64,000 nt of DNA from Chrysomallon squamiferum (Eukaryota; Mollusca; Gastropoda; Neomphalida; Peltospiridae), in contig CM022670.1 of the NCBI GenBank assembly GCA_012295275.1, positions 6,564,161-6,628,160 on the forward strand. The letters are read 5' to 3'. Numbering within the stretch: position 1 is the first letter of the stretch; the number at the start of each line of letters is the position of its first letter. The notes below the pieces were generated by a model. That model searched no databases and was not told the DNA's origin. It worked only from the letters and a program-made list of their open reading frames with translations. This document shows positions 14,037 to 29,024 of the stretch, piece by piece. Position numbers and translations under genes: made by a program.

Positions 14037-17000
14037 TTTGTAAATAAAAGACTAAAAGGCCAAAGGTTTTTATTTATTCATCACCTTCATAAAGCTATTT
14101 ATTTTTTATTATTTTTTTATAAACAGGTAATAATCTTTTTATTTATTTTACAGTTATTTAGTGATATGTGTCTAAGTGTTGTTTATTATTAATTAGCAAA
14201 TAAATTACTGTTAATTATTTTAAAAAGATAATACAGCTACATTTTGGAAAACCTTTCTTGATCATATGTACAACAGACACAAGATAAACTACATTACAAA
14301 GAAAATTTATTTAGACAGGTACAAACATAAAAGAAAATTACATTACAAAGACACATATCACAGACAAGGAGAAGAACTCACATTACTGGTCAGAAACAAA
14401 TATTAATAACAAAAAACAAACCAATGACAAGAACAAAATAAATGTAGTAGAAAAACACATAATATAGACAAGAAAACATATGACAAACAGAACACATTAC
14501 AGATAAGAAAATACATTATAGACAAAAAAACATGACACAAACACAAATACAAACACATTAGACAAGAAAGAACACATTACAGATATGACAAAACACATCA
14601 CAGACAACAGATCAGACAAAACAGAACACATTAAAAATAAGACAACATACTAGACAGGAAAAAACACATTACAGACAAGATACAACACATTAGACAAGAA
14701 AGATTACATTACAGACAAGACACATCACATTAGACAAAACAACACTTTACTGTCAAAAAAGAACACATTACAGACCAGATAGAATCCAGAAGTGAAAACA
14801 TATCACAGACAAGAAAACATATTACAGACAAAACACATTAGAGATGAACATGTTACCAAGAAGGAAGCACAAATGCAAAAACCCACAAAATGCATAAACC
14901 CACATATTTTGAACATAAACATATTTAATGTGCCAAAGGAAACATGTACCACGAAGAGACGAGGAAGTACATACCATGCACTTTGACAGTGAGAGCTGCG
15001 AGGTAACACTGTGTAGCTCATTGTGCCTCAGCTGTGCTATGTGTCACTAAGCTATATCCTGCCACAAAGGGAAATAAATGTTTACCTCTCTCTGTCAGAG
15101 GGAACCCTTTGTGTGAACAAACATCTAACAAGCCAACATAAAACACAGCAGCGTTTTTCATACCAACCAAAACTTCTTAATGACACCTACAATTCTTATT
15201 TTGTTTCACATTATTATTATTTTTTTTTTTTTAGTAACTAATATTGTATTTAATGGATAGTTTGAATTTTATTATTATTATTGTTGTTGTTATTATTTTA
15301 TTTATTTATTTTATTATTATTTTTTTTTACCCATTTTGTTGTTTTTTTCGAGAGGTGTGGGTTTTTTTATTACTGCTGTTATTTTGTTTCTTGTACATTT
15401 TTTAACCTACATTGTTTTATTTACTAATTTCTTTCCAGGAGTCTTCAAAACTCTAAAGTCACATATTTAATTATTTTATTTTTAATTTCCATTACTTTTA
15501 TTAACATCATATGGTGTGATATAATTGATATACGGTAGGAAACAGTAATAATTTGTTATTCATTAGTAACTGATTGTGAAGTGATAAATGAATTTTAATG
15601 AGCAGCAAATAAAATTAAAAAAATGAAAATAGAACTGGTTTATATTAAAGAAAAAGATGACACTTTCAGTTATAAAATTTGATAAGGTGTTGCAAATGAA
15701 AATGAAATGTTTAAACAATTTTATTGCTAGCTTTTTCTATGTCCTAAAAAAAAGTTTAACGATGTCAGTACACTGTAATTATACCTACCCCCAAAAAACA
15801 ATTGAAATAAATAAATATGTATGTATTTGCAAAAAAATAAAATATACAAAAGTAATTGTAATAAAAAACTTGATGGTGATGAGTTTAATAATCTGAATTA
15901 AAAGAACTGTTTTTGATGGGGTTTTTAAAAGACTAATTACAAATTTATAAAGTTGTTATGTACACAGCTGTTGTTGCTACTAATCAGTGTGACAATGTAA
16001 CAGCTCTAGGACTTGCATCATGATGATGACAATGATGTTTGAGACTGCTGTGACGATGTTAAAACTGCTGCAGTGATGTTAAGACTACTACAATGATGTT
16101 AATGTGGAGATGTGATGTATGTTGATGAACGCCCCCTTGTGACATGACAGAATGAGCTGAGTTTATGGAAGTGAGCGAATGAGCCAAGCCCTGTTGGGTG
16201 TGTGGTGTAAACTTGACCTGATAGATGTCTGATGTTCAGCTAATTGGCTCATCTTTGTTTCTGCACTGTCAGCGTAGTGAAGTTTTCTTTCTAAACTAAC
16301 ATAAACCAGCGAATCACCTCATCATAAACAGTAACTATAAATATCAAAATAAATTTAACAAACATCTCCTCTAAACTGAACTAAATCCACAAAAAATATC
16401 ATAAACAGAGCTCTAAATATCAGAAATAAACATTATTTTGTAAGCTGAACTAAATATACAAAAAATATCATAACTGAGAATATAAGCATCCTAATACCAA
16501 ATATAAAATTAACTGAAGTGTTTTTTCTAAGCTAATATAAATCTAAATAGTGCTGTATATACAAAATATTATCACAAAACGAGGCTGTATGTTAAGTATA
16601 AATTAACATAACAATCAGTGATACTAGTTTTGTATGTCAGGTTACATGGTCAATTCTTCCAGCATACTATTTCCCATTCCACTCAGTATACAACAACTAG
16701 TTTCACAAAACCTTCATACATTCTTTATTGTGTGTTGAAAGGTACATATAAAAGAAATCTTGATAAAAGTAACCTTTGGAAAAGCCACATCAGGATTTTT
16801 CCCTCTTGTTCTCATTATATAAGAAATGTACAATAGATCATACCAATAATTTAAATTTTAATACAGAAGGTACCTTTACACCTTAAAGTAGTCACAAACC
16901 TATTTCATTATTTTTTTGAAATAAAAAATAAAAAATTCATTAGCTAATAAAGCAGAGACAACTCACTATTCAGGATTGTGGCAAGCAAAGATGTTCGTAT

Positions 17001-19047
17001 CAAGCTGTCAGAAATGGGTGTGTCTATGACAGACTGCACATTTCAGATATGTTCACCAGAGTTAATGCCCTTCACTCTATTTGTAATATATATCTCAAAT
17101 GTACTCAAGTACAAACAGCTTAATAAATAAAAAAAATATTAAAAAAATGGAGTCTATCTGGGCACTAAGTTTAATATAATTTTATAAAAACATATCAGTA
17201 AACATCAATACTTCATCTAGCGTGAACAGATGTAAGTACATGCATAAAAGTCAAACAAACAAGGAATACACATATACACACAACCACATACTGATACCAA
17301 TATTCTAACACACAAACACACACACATATATATACAAACACATGTACACACATACATACTAATTTATATACATACACACAAATATACATGTAAAAATACA
17401 CATACACTTACATACACAAGTTTTATATGTATATATGTGTGTGTGCGTGTGTGTGTGTATGTATGTATGTATGCCAACACTTAGATAATACATACATATA
17501 TACATACAAATATGCATAAACCTGTACATACATCAATATGCACAAGCACACATATGTAGATATAAATATTCAAATACACACACACACACACACAACATAT
17601 AAACTTAATTTATTTGTCAGAAATATTCTTTCAGTGTTATTACAAGAAATCACTTGTTTTCTAGATGTACAAGTATTTTCTAACATGAAAAAAATCTGTA
17701 ACAGAAGAAAGCTGAATATGTGAAATCACTGAGACTCAATCACTGTAGGTGTTTGTTGACAAGTTATACAAATTTAAAATTAAAATTTAAATCATTTCTA
17801 TTCTGTAAATGTTTAGTGAGTTGTCATAATATGAATATGGAGTTTAGAATTAATCTACATAAAAAAAATACATTCAGACATATATACATACATACATATA
17901 TATACATACATACATACATACATATATATATATACATACATACTCATACATACATATATAGATACATACATACACACATAAATATACAGATACATACATA
18001 CATACATACATACATACATACATACATACATAAATACACACGTATATACATGTATACACACATTTTATATGCTTGTACACAGAGATATAAAGAAATATAT
18101 ACACATACACATAGAGACAAACAGGTAAGAAAACAGTAAGAGAGAAAGGGGAGCTGACTCAGTAGTTTATAAACAATCTATACAGATACCCCACTATAAA
18201 CTGGTCTAATAATAAAAATGTTTTAAATTTGTAATTTTCACTAAGTTAACCATTCACTGTGTTTGAAATCTATATTTCAACACAACATTTTTCTCAAACT
18301 TTTAAACAGTTTGAACACACACATACACACACAAACACTCAGTATCACATATCACATTTATGCATACAAAAAATTGAGATCTGAAACTTTATTTTTTTAC
18401 AAATATTTATTTTTTTTGGTTTTATTTCATGGAGATAATGCAAAGTATCAAGTCTGTAACGGTGACTAAGTATAAAACCACTAAGTAAGAATTTACATCT
18501 TTCTCTGTACACTATTACATGACATCGCAATCACAAGACTGCTGTCAGTGTTAAAACAGTGATATATGTGTGGAAACGTCACTCACAACGTCACACCTGT
18601 AACCTACACCCTGATCTCAACAACAACCCACACTGCAGCGCGGAGGAATGAAAAACACAGTAGTTTGCTTTATTGTTGAACACAGGGTTGTAGAAAACGG
18701 AGAAGAGAGCAAAGTCGAAGGTTTTCTCATACAAAACTGCAAAGCTCTAGGTAAATGGATCCCCAGTTTGGCAGGGGTCCAGATGTAGGAGTGGCAGTCT
18801 GCCTGACACCCTGACTATGTCTGTGTGTACGTGTAGTGTCACATTTCACAGCCTGCACCAGCATTCAACTCTGTTCTTACATAGCACTGATTTATGTATC
18901 TGTACATGCATGTGCACTTGTACATGTGTATTATATATCTTTATGCATCTGTGCATGTGTTTATGTGTGATATGGATGTGTGTATGTATATATCAGCATG
19001 TATATCTGCAAACATGTAAAGATATATTTGTATGTGTATTTATATAT

Positions 19048-19114
<67 letters not shown>

Positions 19115-19533
19115 GATATGTATCCGACATAAAAACAAGGATGAAAATGACACATATACAAGCATACGTACATACTTACAGACACATATACTCACTTATA
19201 ATGAGCAAGGCTATTCCAAAAGCTATTGCAAAACTGAGCTGGGTTAAAAGTCCATAAGAACAATAAACTGTTTTCATTTTATGGCAGCAGGTGTCAAGAA
19301 AACAATGATGGGTGGAAATTTAATTAGGCTGTGTTTGTTATGAATGAAATGAAATGAAAGTCACAGTGAAGTGTACATCTTTTCTGCTATGTATAAACAG
19401 ATGCACACACACTGCAGCATTCATCTTCTGTGTAAACTGCTGTGATAAAATCAGTGATGACACTTGACTACCACTACAAAACACACACACATATATATAT
19501 ACACATACATATGTACATTATACAGACACACAT

Positions 19534-19582
<49 letters not shown>

Positions 19583-20036
19583 TATATATGCAGACACATA
19601 CCTATATACATATAACACATACATAATATATACATTATACACACATATGTACACACACACACTTATTCACACACAAACATACACACCTACATATATAGAT
19701 AGATATATACAATTATAGAAATATACAGAGAGAATGACATACAGACACATTTATTTGATGTGGGTGTGTTGGGTGTGTGGCAGTTTGGATGTAGTACATG
19801 TCACACATAATTATATCATAAAACCAGCAACAACTTGTGACCTCTGTTATAATTTACTATGTTATATGATATATGTAAGTCAAACACAATGCACACACAA
19901 CTCAAATATCATTAACTCCCATTGTGTAGTAAGTGCACTCAGTTCTCTTTAAAACATATACCTATACCCACACACACATACACATACACCCTGGACCTTA
20001 ACCATCAGACAGAAACAAAAACACCACATACAAACC

Positions 20037-20074
<38 letters not shown>

Positions 20075-20120
20075 GGGCCCTAACCATCAGACAGAAACAA
20101 AAAAACACACACACACACAT

Positions 20121-20167
<47 letters not shown>

Positions 20168-22412
20168 GGACCTTAACCATCAGACAGAAACAAAAACACC
20201 ACACACAAATACACACACACACACACACACACACAGACACACATCCTCGGCCCTAACCATCAAACAGAAACAAAAAACCACACACACACACACACACATT
20301 CATACCCTGGACCCTAACCATCAGACAGAAACAAAAACACACACACACACACACATATACTGTTATCTTTATATGCACCAATGCACATACAAACACACAC
20401 AATACACACTGATACCCTGAACCCATACTATCAGACAAAAACAAAAAACAGACATACATATACACAAACAAACATGCTCGCATGCATACACATGCATGCA
20501 CACACACCCACATACACACACTCAGACATCTTCACATGAACATACCCACAAACACAACATATATGTAATAAATAGATTATATAATGAAATTTAAACAGAA
20601 AATAGATGTCAGGGTTCATTAAGAACAGTTACTCAGATCACGTAGTTTCATACTGTTGCTCATGTCACCCTCTGCACCTAGTCACCCAGCAAAATGTTCA
20701 GACATTCATTGAAACAATTTCAAAATAAATTAGAATACATTTTTAAAATTTCTGTTTTAAAATTCTGTGAATGTGCAGTAGAAATAGAGTTGCATGCTGC
20801 GATAAAACTCACACAAAATATTTTAATCGTTATGTAGCTACATACATAATTCACTGTTAATTATATAATATTTTTTAAAGTATAATGCATCATTATAACT
20901 TCATTGTAAAAGTATTCTCTTCAAACCTGTAGGTAATATATCCACGTAAATTACTAATTTAGAAAATCTGTATCTTAATTGGAGCAATTAAGTAATTTTT
21001 AAAAAGTATACGGTAATTACATATCCAATTATTTTAAGTACACTTTTGAAAAGTTTCCCATGCTTAATACTGTAACTGTGACAACATAATTAACATACAT
21101 ATCAATGTGTAAGTGGATAATTTTAAATAATTATTTTATAGTGAACTCTCAGTATAAACAGCCTTCATTTAACAAAATTAATGATGGAAACAACAGTCTC
21201 TGTATGGTCTTTCAAGAAACAAACAAACAAATAAAATAATGCTAAAAAAATAATAATATGATAATAATAATAATACTAATAATAAATAATACTTTAACTG
21301 GATTTTGAGTTCACTTCTGTCATATTAACAGGATACATTCCACTCTCGTTAACAGGAAATTCTGTAACTTTTTAAATTGTTTTATTTCAGCATTTGTCTT
21401 CAAATTCGTTAAGAAAGAGAAATAAAAATAACGATTCTGTCATTTTTATGTTGTTTCTTTTTATTTCTTTTTTTTATTTATCACTGTTCCCAGACACAAG
21501 CTCCAACCTCGATCTACACTGCTTAATTTGGGTCATTTCTATTATACCTATGTGCTTACTTTTATTATATACCTATCTGTGTCTACTTTTATTATACCTG
21601 TGTCTACTTTTGTTACACCTATCTGTGTGTCTACCTTTGTTACACCTATCTGTGTGTCTACTTTTATTATACTTGTGTCTAATTTTATTATATATATCTG
21701 TGTGTCTACTTGATATATTTCACCTTAGTTTGGGTAAGTTAGGTTCAAGTACAAGATACTTTTTAATTATTTGTTGGACGTGATAATAAATGATAACTTA
21801 CAGTATTTAAAGTCTTGTTGCTGGTTCCATTCTGGTCTGAACTGAAATTTAAAAATTAAAAACAACATTAGTAATCTTTCTGATGTAGGTGTCAGTACAC
21901 ACAGTGTTTATAAATATCAGATGTTATTAGAAAGCTTTTAATTAATACATTACAAATGAATGTGTAAGTATATATGCATACTGGTGTGTGCATATGTATG
22001 TCTATGTATTCATATATGTGTATATATGTATGTGTATATGTATGTATGAACAAATATTTCATTATTATGTATGTATGTATGTATGTATGTATGTATTTGT
22101 ATTATCTTACACCTACATATGTATTAATAAATAATGTTAATAATTAGTAAGTGTGAAACATGGACTGTTGTGGTTTTTGTGTAATGATAGCATGACCCTC
22201 TGAGGCACTCAAAAGGTTGCTCTCATAAATTAAAGACAAGGTATTTTATTTCTAATGTTTCTGTTAATGACAGTTTAAATATATTTTCATGATAATAAAT
22301 CGCAATGCATAACAAAACTTTTGTACGAGTTGTACTGTAAGAATGTTTACTTTAGCAAAAATTAACATATCTATCTATACTTCAGAATTTGAAATATCTT
22401 ACATTATTTCAC

Positions 22413-22479
<67 letters not shown>

Positions 22480-25400
22480 TTTTGTTTAAACAATCATTAC
22501 TATAAATAATACACTACCAACGTCCTTATAACTAATATTTAAATGAATTTAATTGTTCTTTACAGTTAAAACTGCTGCTGCGGAAATGCACAACTCAACA
22601 GCTTGAGAAATGTGTTAATACAAGATTAAAGTTACTTTTTTTCGTATAATGTACTTATGTTACATCTATGAAATACACATTAGACACGCATAATCCCATT
22701 AACAAAAGTATTACCTCAGAAAAATAGAACACCCAAGCTGTTGCAGGGGTGAAATTTGAAAACCATAATGTTCTTAAAATAACTTTAATTATCACTTGAT
22801 ATTTTAAAACAAGTGACATACCTCTATCTTTCACAAAAAAAAATGATGTCCTATTTTCTGAGAAGTTTCAATATAAGTCATATTAGTGTATTAAAAAAAA
22901 AATAGTGTGCAGACATTCCCAGATATTATATAACAAAGTAGTGTCATAATTACTCACATGTTTCAACATAAGACATCCTAAAATATTATGTAACTAGAGT
23001 CCTAATTACACACCAGTTTTAACATACAACTTACCTGAATGCAGTTTTAAAAAACAAGCAACATAAATATAATTTTAAAACATAAGGCAACATAAATATA
23101 ATTTTAAAACATGTGACATAACCAAATATAATTTTAAAACACAAGGCACACCTAAATAAAAGTTCAAAACATATAATCGACATAAATATAATTTAATAAA
23201 ACAACTGTTCTATCAACTGAATATTTTAAGCATTAGATGTAACTGTGATATAAATAATAATCAGTGAATACTGTAAAGAGAAAATCTGAATGTGAAATAA
23301 CTCTCCTAAATTCTACTGCTATCTTGTGTTGTGAAGATTATTTATCAGACTACCACAGCGCATCTTACTTTTATTATATAACAAACTTGTGTCCTTATCA
23401 CCCTGTTGTGTAGTTTAAAAAACATGTTAGATTTTCAGCACCTTTCTAAGGTTACTGCATCCACTGAATGACATTTAAAATAAATAAACTGTGAATCATA
23501 CAACCACAATTCAGTGCATGCAACAATTAGAATGTTATTTAATCTTTAAATGTTGTATTCACTTTTAAAAATCTCTTTCTCTGTAGTCCTGTCAGCTTGT
23601 GTGTAACAATGCTACAGTCTACACAAAAAAATAAGAAATTACTTTGCTATTGGTTACAAATTTTTTTTAAAACGCAAAAAAAAAATGACAGCTGACAATG
23701 TGCAGAAGATATTTATTTATTTTTTAACCATTTTTAAAAAACATTTTTAAAAATTAAAATAAAAATGAAACTGAAATTTATCCAAACATTTTTTTTGAAA
23801 AAACAGTAAGATCAATTCACTGCTATTAATATGCATTTTTGTGATTTAATTTTTAAAATAAACTTTAAAATATGTTCTGTTTTATGTCTTTGTTCATCTT
23901 AAAGCAATAAATATTGTCAGATGGACTAACTTCTGATAAATAATTCCACCTCCAGATATTCATACTGATAATCATATTGATATTCATACTGATAATCATA
24001 TTGATATTCATACTGATAATTATATTGATATTCATACTGATAATCATATTGATATTCACAATGATGATCCTACTGATATTCATACTGATGTTCATACTAT
24101 TATTCATACTGATGTTCATACTAATGTTCATACTATTATTCATACTGATGTTCATACTATTATTCATATTGATGTCCATACTGTTATTCATACTGAAGTT
24201 AATACTGTTATTCATACTGATGTTCACACTGATTCATACTGATGTTCATACTAATATTTACCCTGATGTTCATACTGATGTTTATTCTGATATTCATACA
24301 TATTCTTATTGATATTCATACTGTTGATTCTGATGTATATACTGATATTCATACTGATGTTCATACTATTACTCATACTGATATTCAAATTGATATTCAT
24401 ACTCACAGGGAAGGTAAACTGCTTTCTTCATCAGCATCATCTTCAGATTCTGAAAACAGAAAAATAAGTCAGTGAATATTTAATTAATTACACCTCGACA
24501 GATTTTTCTAAATTAATTATTAGTTGTCTAAAATTACTTTTATTTTGTTTGTTTCTTTTTTGCTTTAATTTTTTATGATGATGATGATGATAAAAACAAT
24601 GAAAAGAAAAAAAGAAAAAGCTAGTGTAAACCCTGTATGAGCAAGTACATGAGAAATAAGTTTTGACACATACTCCCAATACATATTCCCCTTTCTAGAC
24701 ATTGGTTTGTGTGAATCTAGTTCATGAACACATCAACGTTTTAATCTCCACAGGTTATTAGGCTTCAAATGTGATGTGGAATGATAATATTATTGAGAAA
24801 AGGTGCTGTTGTTTCTAAGAAAGGTGTAGAATAAAAACTTTATATTAATATGTGGATGTCTGTGTGTATGTGCAGGAATATGTGCATTTGTGTATATTAT
24901 GCATGAATGCATGTGTGTGTGTGTGTGTGTGTGTCTGTGTGAATTGTGCATGTGTGTGAATGTATGTATGTGTATATGTGTGCATGTTTGTTCATATGTG
25001 TTCATGAAGTGCTGCATATATGCATACAAGTATGTATGTTTGGGTGGGTGTTTTTCTTTCAGAGCTATATGCAATTTTATTTTTAGATGGAGGAGGAGGT
25101 TGTAAGGTACTTTTTTTTCCCCTTACTCTTATTAATCCCACACTTAACAATACCTGTCAAAATTAATGTCACATCTTACACCTGACAAAAATTACAAAGC
25201 TGTTTTTAAAAAATGATAACATTTGCTCCCTATGATTTGCAAAAGTCGTCTATGATGTATTCCTCATATTTCAGTTCCATTCATTTCAGAATATAAAACT
25301 TCGTGTTTGTCAAAACACCTGTCATAGCAAAATAAAAAACATCTTACAAGTTTCAATGAATCCAGTATTCCTGCCCATAAACATAAACTATGGTTTAGTA

Positions 25401-27209
25401 AGGTTAAAGATATTTGTGCTATTAAACAGCAGTATCTCCCCGAATGAGACACATCTAAACAATTACTTAAAATGAAATATTTTTATCTTCTATGGTTTGG
25501 GTATCATCGACAAAACGTTTCACAGTGGAGTAACTTTTTTACATTTTGAAATGGAAATGTTCAGCATCAATGGATTTTGTTTACAATAATATTAAAAATA
25601 AAGATTTTGTAAACAAATATTTGAAATATACATTGTGATGAAAGCTTATGTATCTTCAAATTACACAAAAGAAGAAAAACAAATGTAAAGAAAATATGTT
25701 TTATATTTAATGACAAAAATAAGATGGTTTTACATTTTCTTTTAACATTTAATGATAAAAAAAAAAAAAAATTAGTATTATCCTTTTTTAAAACTTAATT
25801 ACAAAACTAAGATAATAATGTACTTTTTAAAAATATTTAATGATATCTGAATACATTTTTATATTAATTGATTTTAGAAACAAAACAAAATCTTTGTATT
25901 GTAATACCCAAGAATCAAAATCTACATAGGTGGAGTTTAAATATTAACAACAATGTATTTTTTTTATTACATCTTTCTACTGACAGGATACCACATACCA
26001 CATAATTATCATGAACTGCAAAATTACTATTACGTACACTGAACAAGAAACCTATATGTATCTGAGTTAAGTGTTCAAACCACTAAACTAGTCAACTTTA
26101 ACTCTAATTATTATTTGCAGTACTGAAAATAAATCACCTTCTGAAGACTACACAAATATGTAAATGCAGAAACTAAGCCTGAAATAGCTATATCTGAATA
26201 TTAAGACCAGCATGTGGGTAAAAATTCTTAGAATACCAGTGTATTATTAGAACTGGTTAAATCTACACCAAGTTCTGAATATTTGAAATATTTTCTTCTT
26301 AATAAACATTTTAATATTCATTATTTATTTACTGCGTTGTTTTAATTCTAAAAGTAACATTATTAAAAGCAAACTTGATCAAATTATATAGACAGAAAGA
26401 ATAATATAATTTAACATAATCAGGATGTCTAAAATAATTTGTGTTTAATTATAATTAATTTTAAAACTATTATTACATTAAAGGCAATTATGACAATAAA
26501 TATAATATTAACAAAAATACAAAATAAAATCATAGTTCATTTTAACAGTATTAAAATATTATCAAATTATTGATTTTGAAAAATAAACTGGGGGTTTTAA
26601 ATTATCAATTTATTACTGAAATTTTTCAGACATTATTACTAAAATTTATTTTTAAAATATAATTTTAGTGTTGAATACTCAGTTATCAATAGGCTATAAA
26701 TGTTAAATGAAAAAAATCTTAATTTTTTTAAACAATATCATCAGCATTACATATATTAGTAAACAGTTTTAAAAGTATAACTAATAAATACAAAATTATA
26801 TATATTACTTATAAATACAAAATAATAAAATATAAATGATAAATACTAAATTAATATAACTAAAATATGACTGACAAAGACTAAATTAAAAGAATTATTG
26901 TTAAACAAAAAATTGAAAGTATGATTAATAAAAAGAAAATTACAAGCATTATTAACAGAGTTTCTCCAGCTATGGAAATTATTCATTGTGTATGAATCAG
27001 AGTTCAGGAAGTTTGATCCTGTAAGAAAAGATGTGTCACACACAGGTTATGTAAAACACTGAACAACACAAACATCTCTACTTCCATACATCTTTAAACT
27101 TTATCATTTGAATGAGTACATTTTTTGAACAATTCTTCATTTTATTAGGTATTAAACTGGATTTGTGTGTGTGCTTTTGTGCATGTATGTCTGAAATGTA
27201 CGTACATAC

Positions 27210-27242
<33 letters not shown>

Positions 27243-27429
27243 AAGATAAAATGAAAGAAAACCTGTTGTTTGCAGAAAGAAACATTTAATATGCACCTTT
27301 TCAATGGCAGCAAAGCATTAGGATATTAGTTGGATCGAGAAATAGGCCATAAAAATAAAATATTTATCTGTTCTAAAATCCTTTAATAAATGGCTTGAGT
27401 TTCCTGATCAGTTTGATAAGATTTCTATG

Positions 27430-27462
<33 letters not shown>

Positions 27463-28946
27463 GTTAATTTCAATAGACTCAAGAGAAAAAAAATAATTGG
27501 AAAATTGTACTGACTCAGTAAAAAGATAGTAAGAGTATTACTATCACTTTAAATGTCACAGAAAAAACAAAACTGAAAAAGTTTAAATACATGTTAAATG
27601 TCAGGTACAATCAAATAAATATTGGTCCACAATTCTTTTATATATATAATTTAAAACAAAAAGAAAATATTTGTGTCCAAATAAATTTTACATTCAATTC
27701 CAGTTTCTTTATAGTTTTTTATCTTTAATAATGCAATAAAAATTAGACAGATAATCTTCAACTTCTTTAATTTCACAAACATAATCTCTGTTTCTAAGTA
27801 TCAGGACAACACAACAGATTTTAATTCTTTTTAATGTTAGAATTAAAAAAAGTCTACTTAGAACAATTATTATTGTTTTCAATATTGTACTTTAAAACCT
27901 ATTTAACTGCAAAACAGTTTGGTCAGTTTAAATCTGCAGTAAGTATTTACAGACAAGATTTTCCACAGACTAATAGTTTAATTGTTAAATATTAATTATG
28001 AATTTGTAAACTATGCATTTTAAAACAAAAAGGTTTCATGTCAGAGCAGCAACCTTGAGAATACCTCAAAATCAGGACCTGTTACCTGTAGAAAATTACC
28101 TAAGTGTGAGTTCACACATTCCAGTACACTACACTGAATGTCACCAAGTGCCCAGTTCAAACTGTGTTTGCCACAGGTCAGCAGATCTGACCATATTAGT
28201 GGACATACAGAACATTTCTGAAAAGCAGTCGCTGATGAATAACTTACACCTTCAACCTTCTGGTTCACACTTGAAGATGTGGGGGGGTGACAGAGTAAGT
28301 AGTAGAGAGCTGGTCTCTAGTAGGACTGATTGCAAAATCAAACCTTCCAAGTATTCCCACAGGGCTATTTCCCAATCAAACCACTGCCAAAATGCTCATT
28401 TATCAAAAGTCATATCATGTGCTTTCCTAACTATAACGTAAAAGATATCTCCCTGTTATACAAAACAGACTGACTGCAGTATATTTTTTCAGTTGTTTTC
28501 TGTATGGTCTTGGCTGTATACATAAAACACTGATTAATGAAGCATCGCTTTCTCTCTTCATTCCAAAAGAAAATGCACACACATGAAAGATGTAACAGAT
28601 GTTGATCCAGTTAAGTGCAGTGTTCAATAACAACTGGATCTTTTTATTTATTTTATTTTTTCATTTATTTATGCTCGGTATGACTTTATCAGTTGAGTTA
28701 TTAAAGTATAAATGAAATAAACAAAAACAAAAATGACGAAGTAATGCAAAACATTGAAAATGTTTATGGCACTGGACACAGAAGGCTAAAATTATTATTT
28801 ATAAATAAAAAAAAATAATAATAATTTAAACTGAAAAGTAAATAACAAAACAACAGTATTAATAAACAAGCCCATTATATCTTATTAGCAGTAGAAATTC
28901 TTAAAAATAATTGTTAAATTGACTGATAATGCAGAATGAGTAAAAA

Positions 28947-29024
<78 letters not shown>

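Larger units (their letters stand above)
4032..21801 (-). other. Intron 3 of the unrecognised minus-strand gene (about 17.8 kb)
   Basis: The acceptor is TTTTTACAG before 4031 and the donor is GTAAGT after 21802. The interior is mostly AT-rich unique sequence and microsatellites. Three short GC-richer islands (7437-7660, 13500-13810, 18560-18830) stand out and might be alternative promoters or non-coding exons. Otherwise I see no exon with both borders and coding composition. Confidence 0.6.

Noticed and set aside
15062-15115. Short inverted repeat CACAAAGGG / CCCTTTGTG
   Set aside because: Only 9-bp arms with a loop near 35 bp in AT-rich DNA; expected by chance.
23865-24312. Minus-strand frame of repeated NISMN residues and plus-strand Ile/Leu/Phe frame
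   Set aside because: Both come from a 12-bp minisatellite whose unit length is a multiple of three, so frames stay open by arithmetic.
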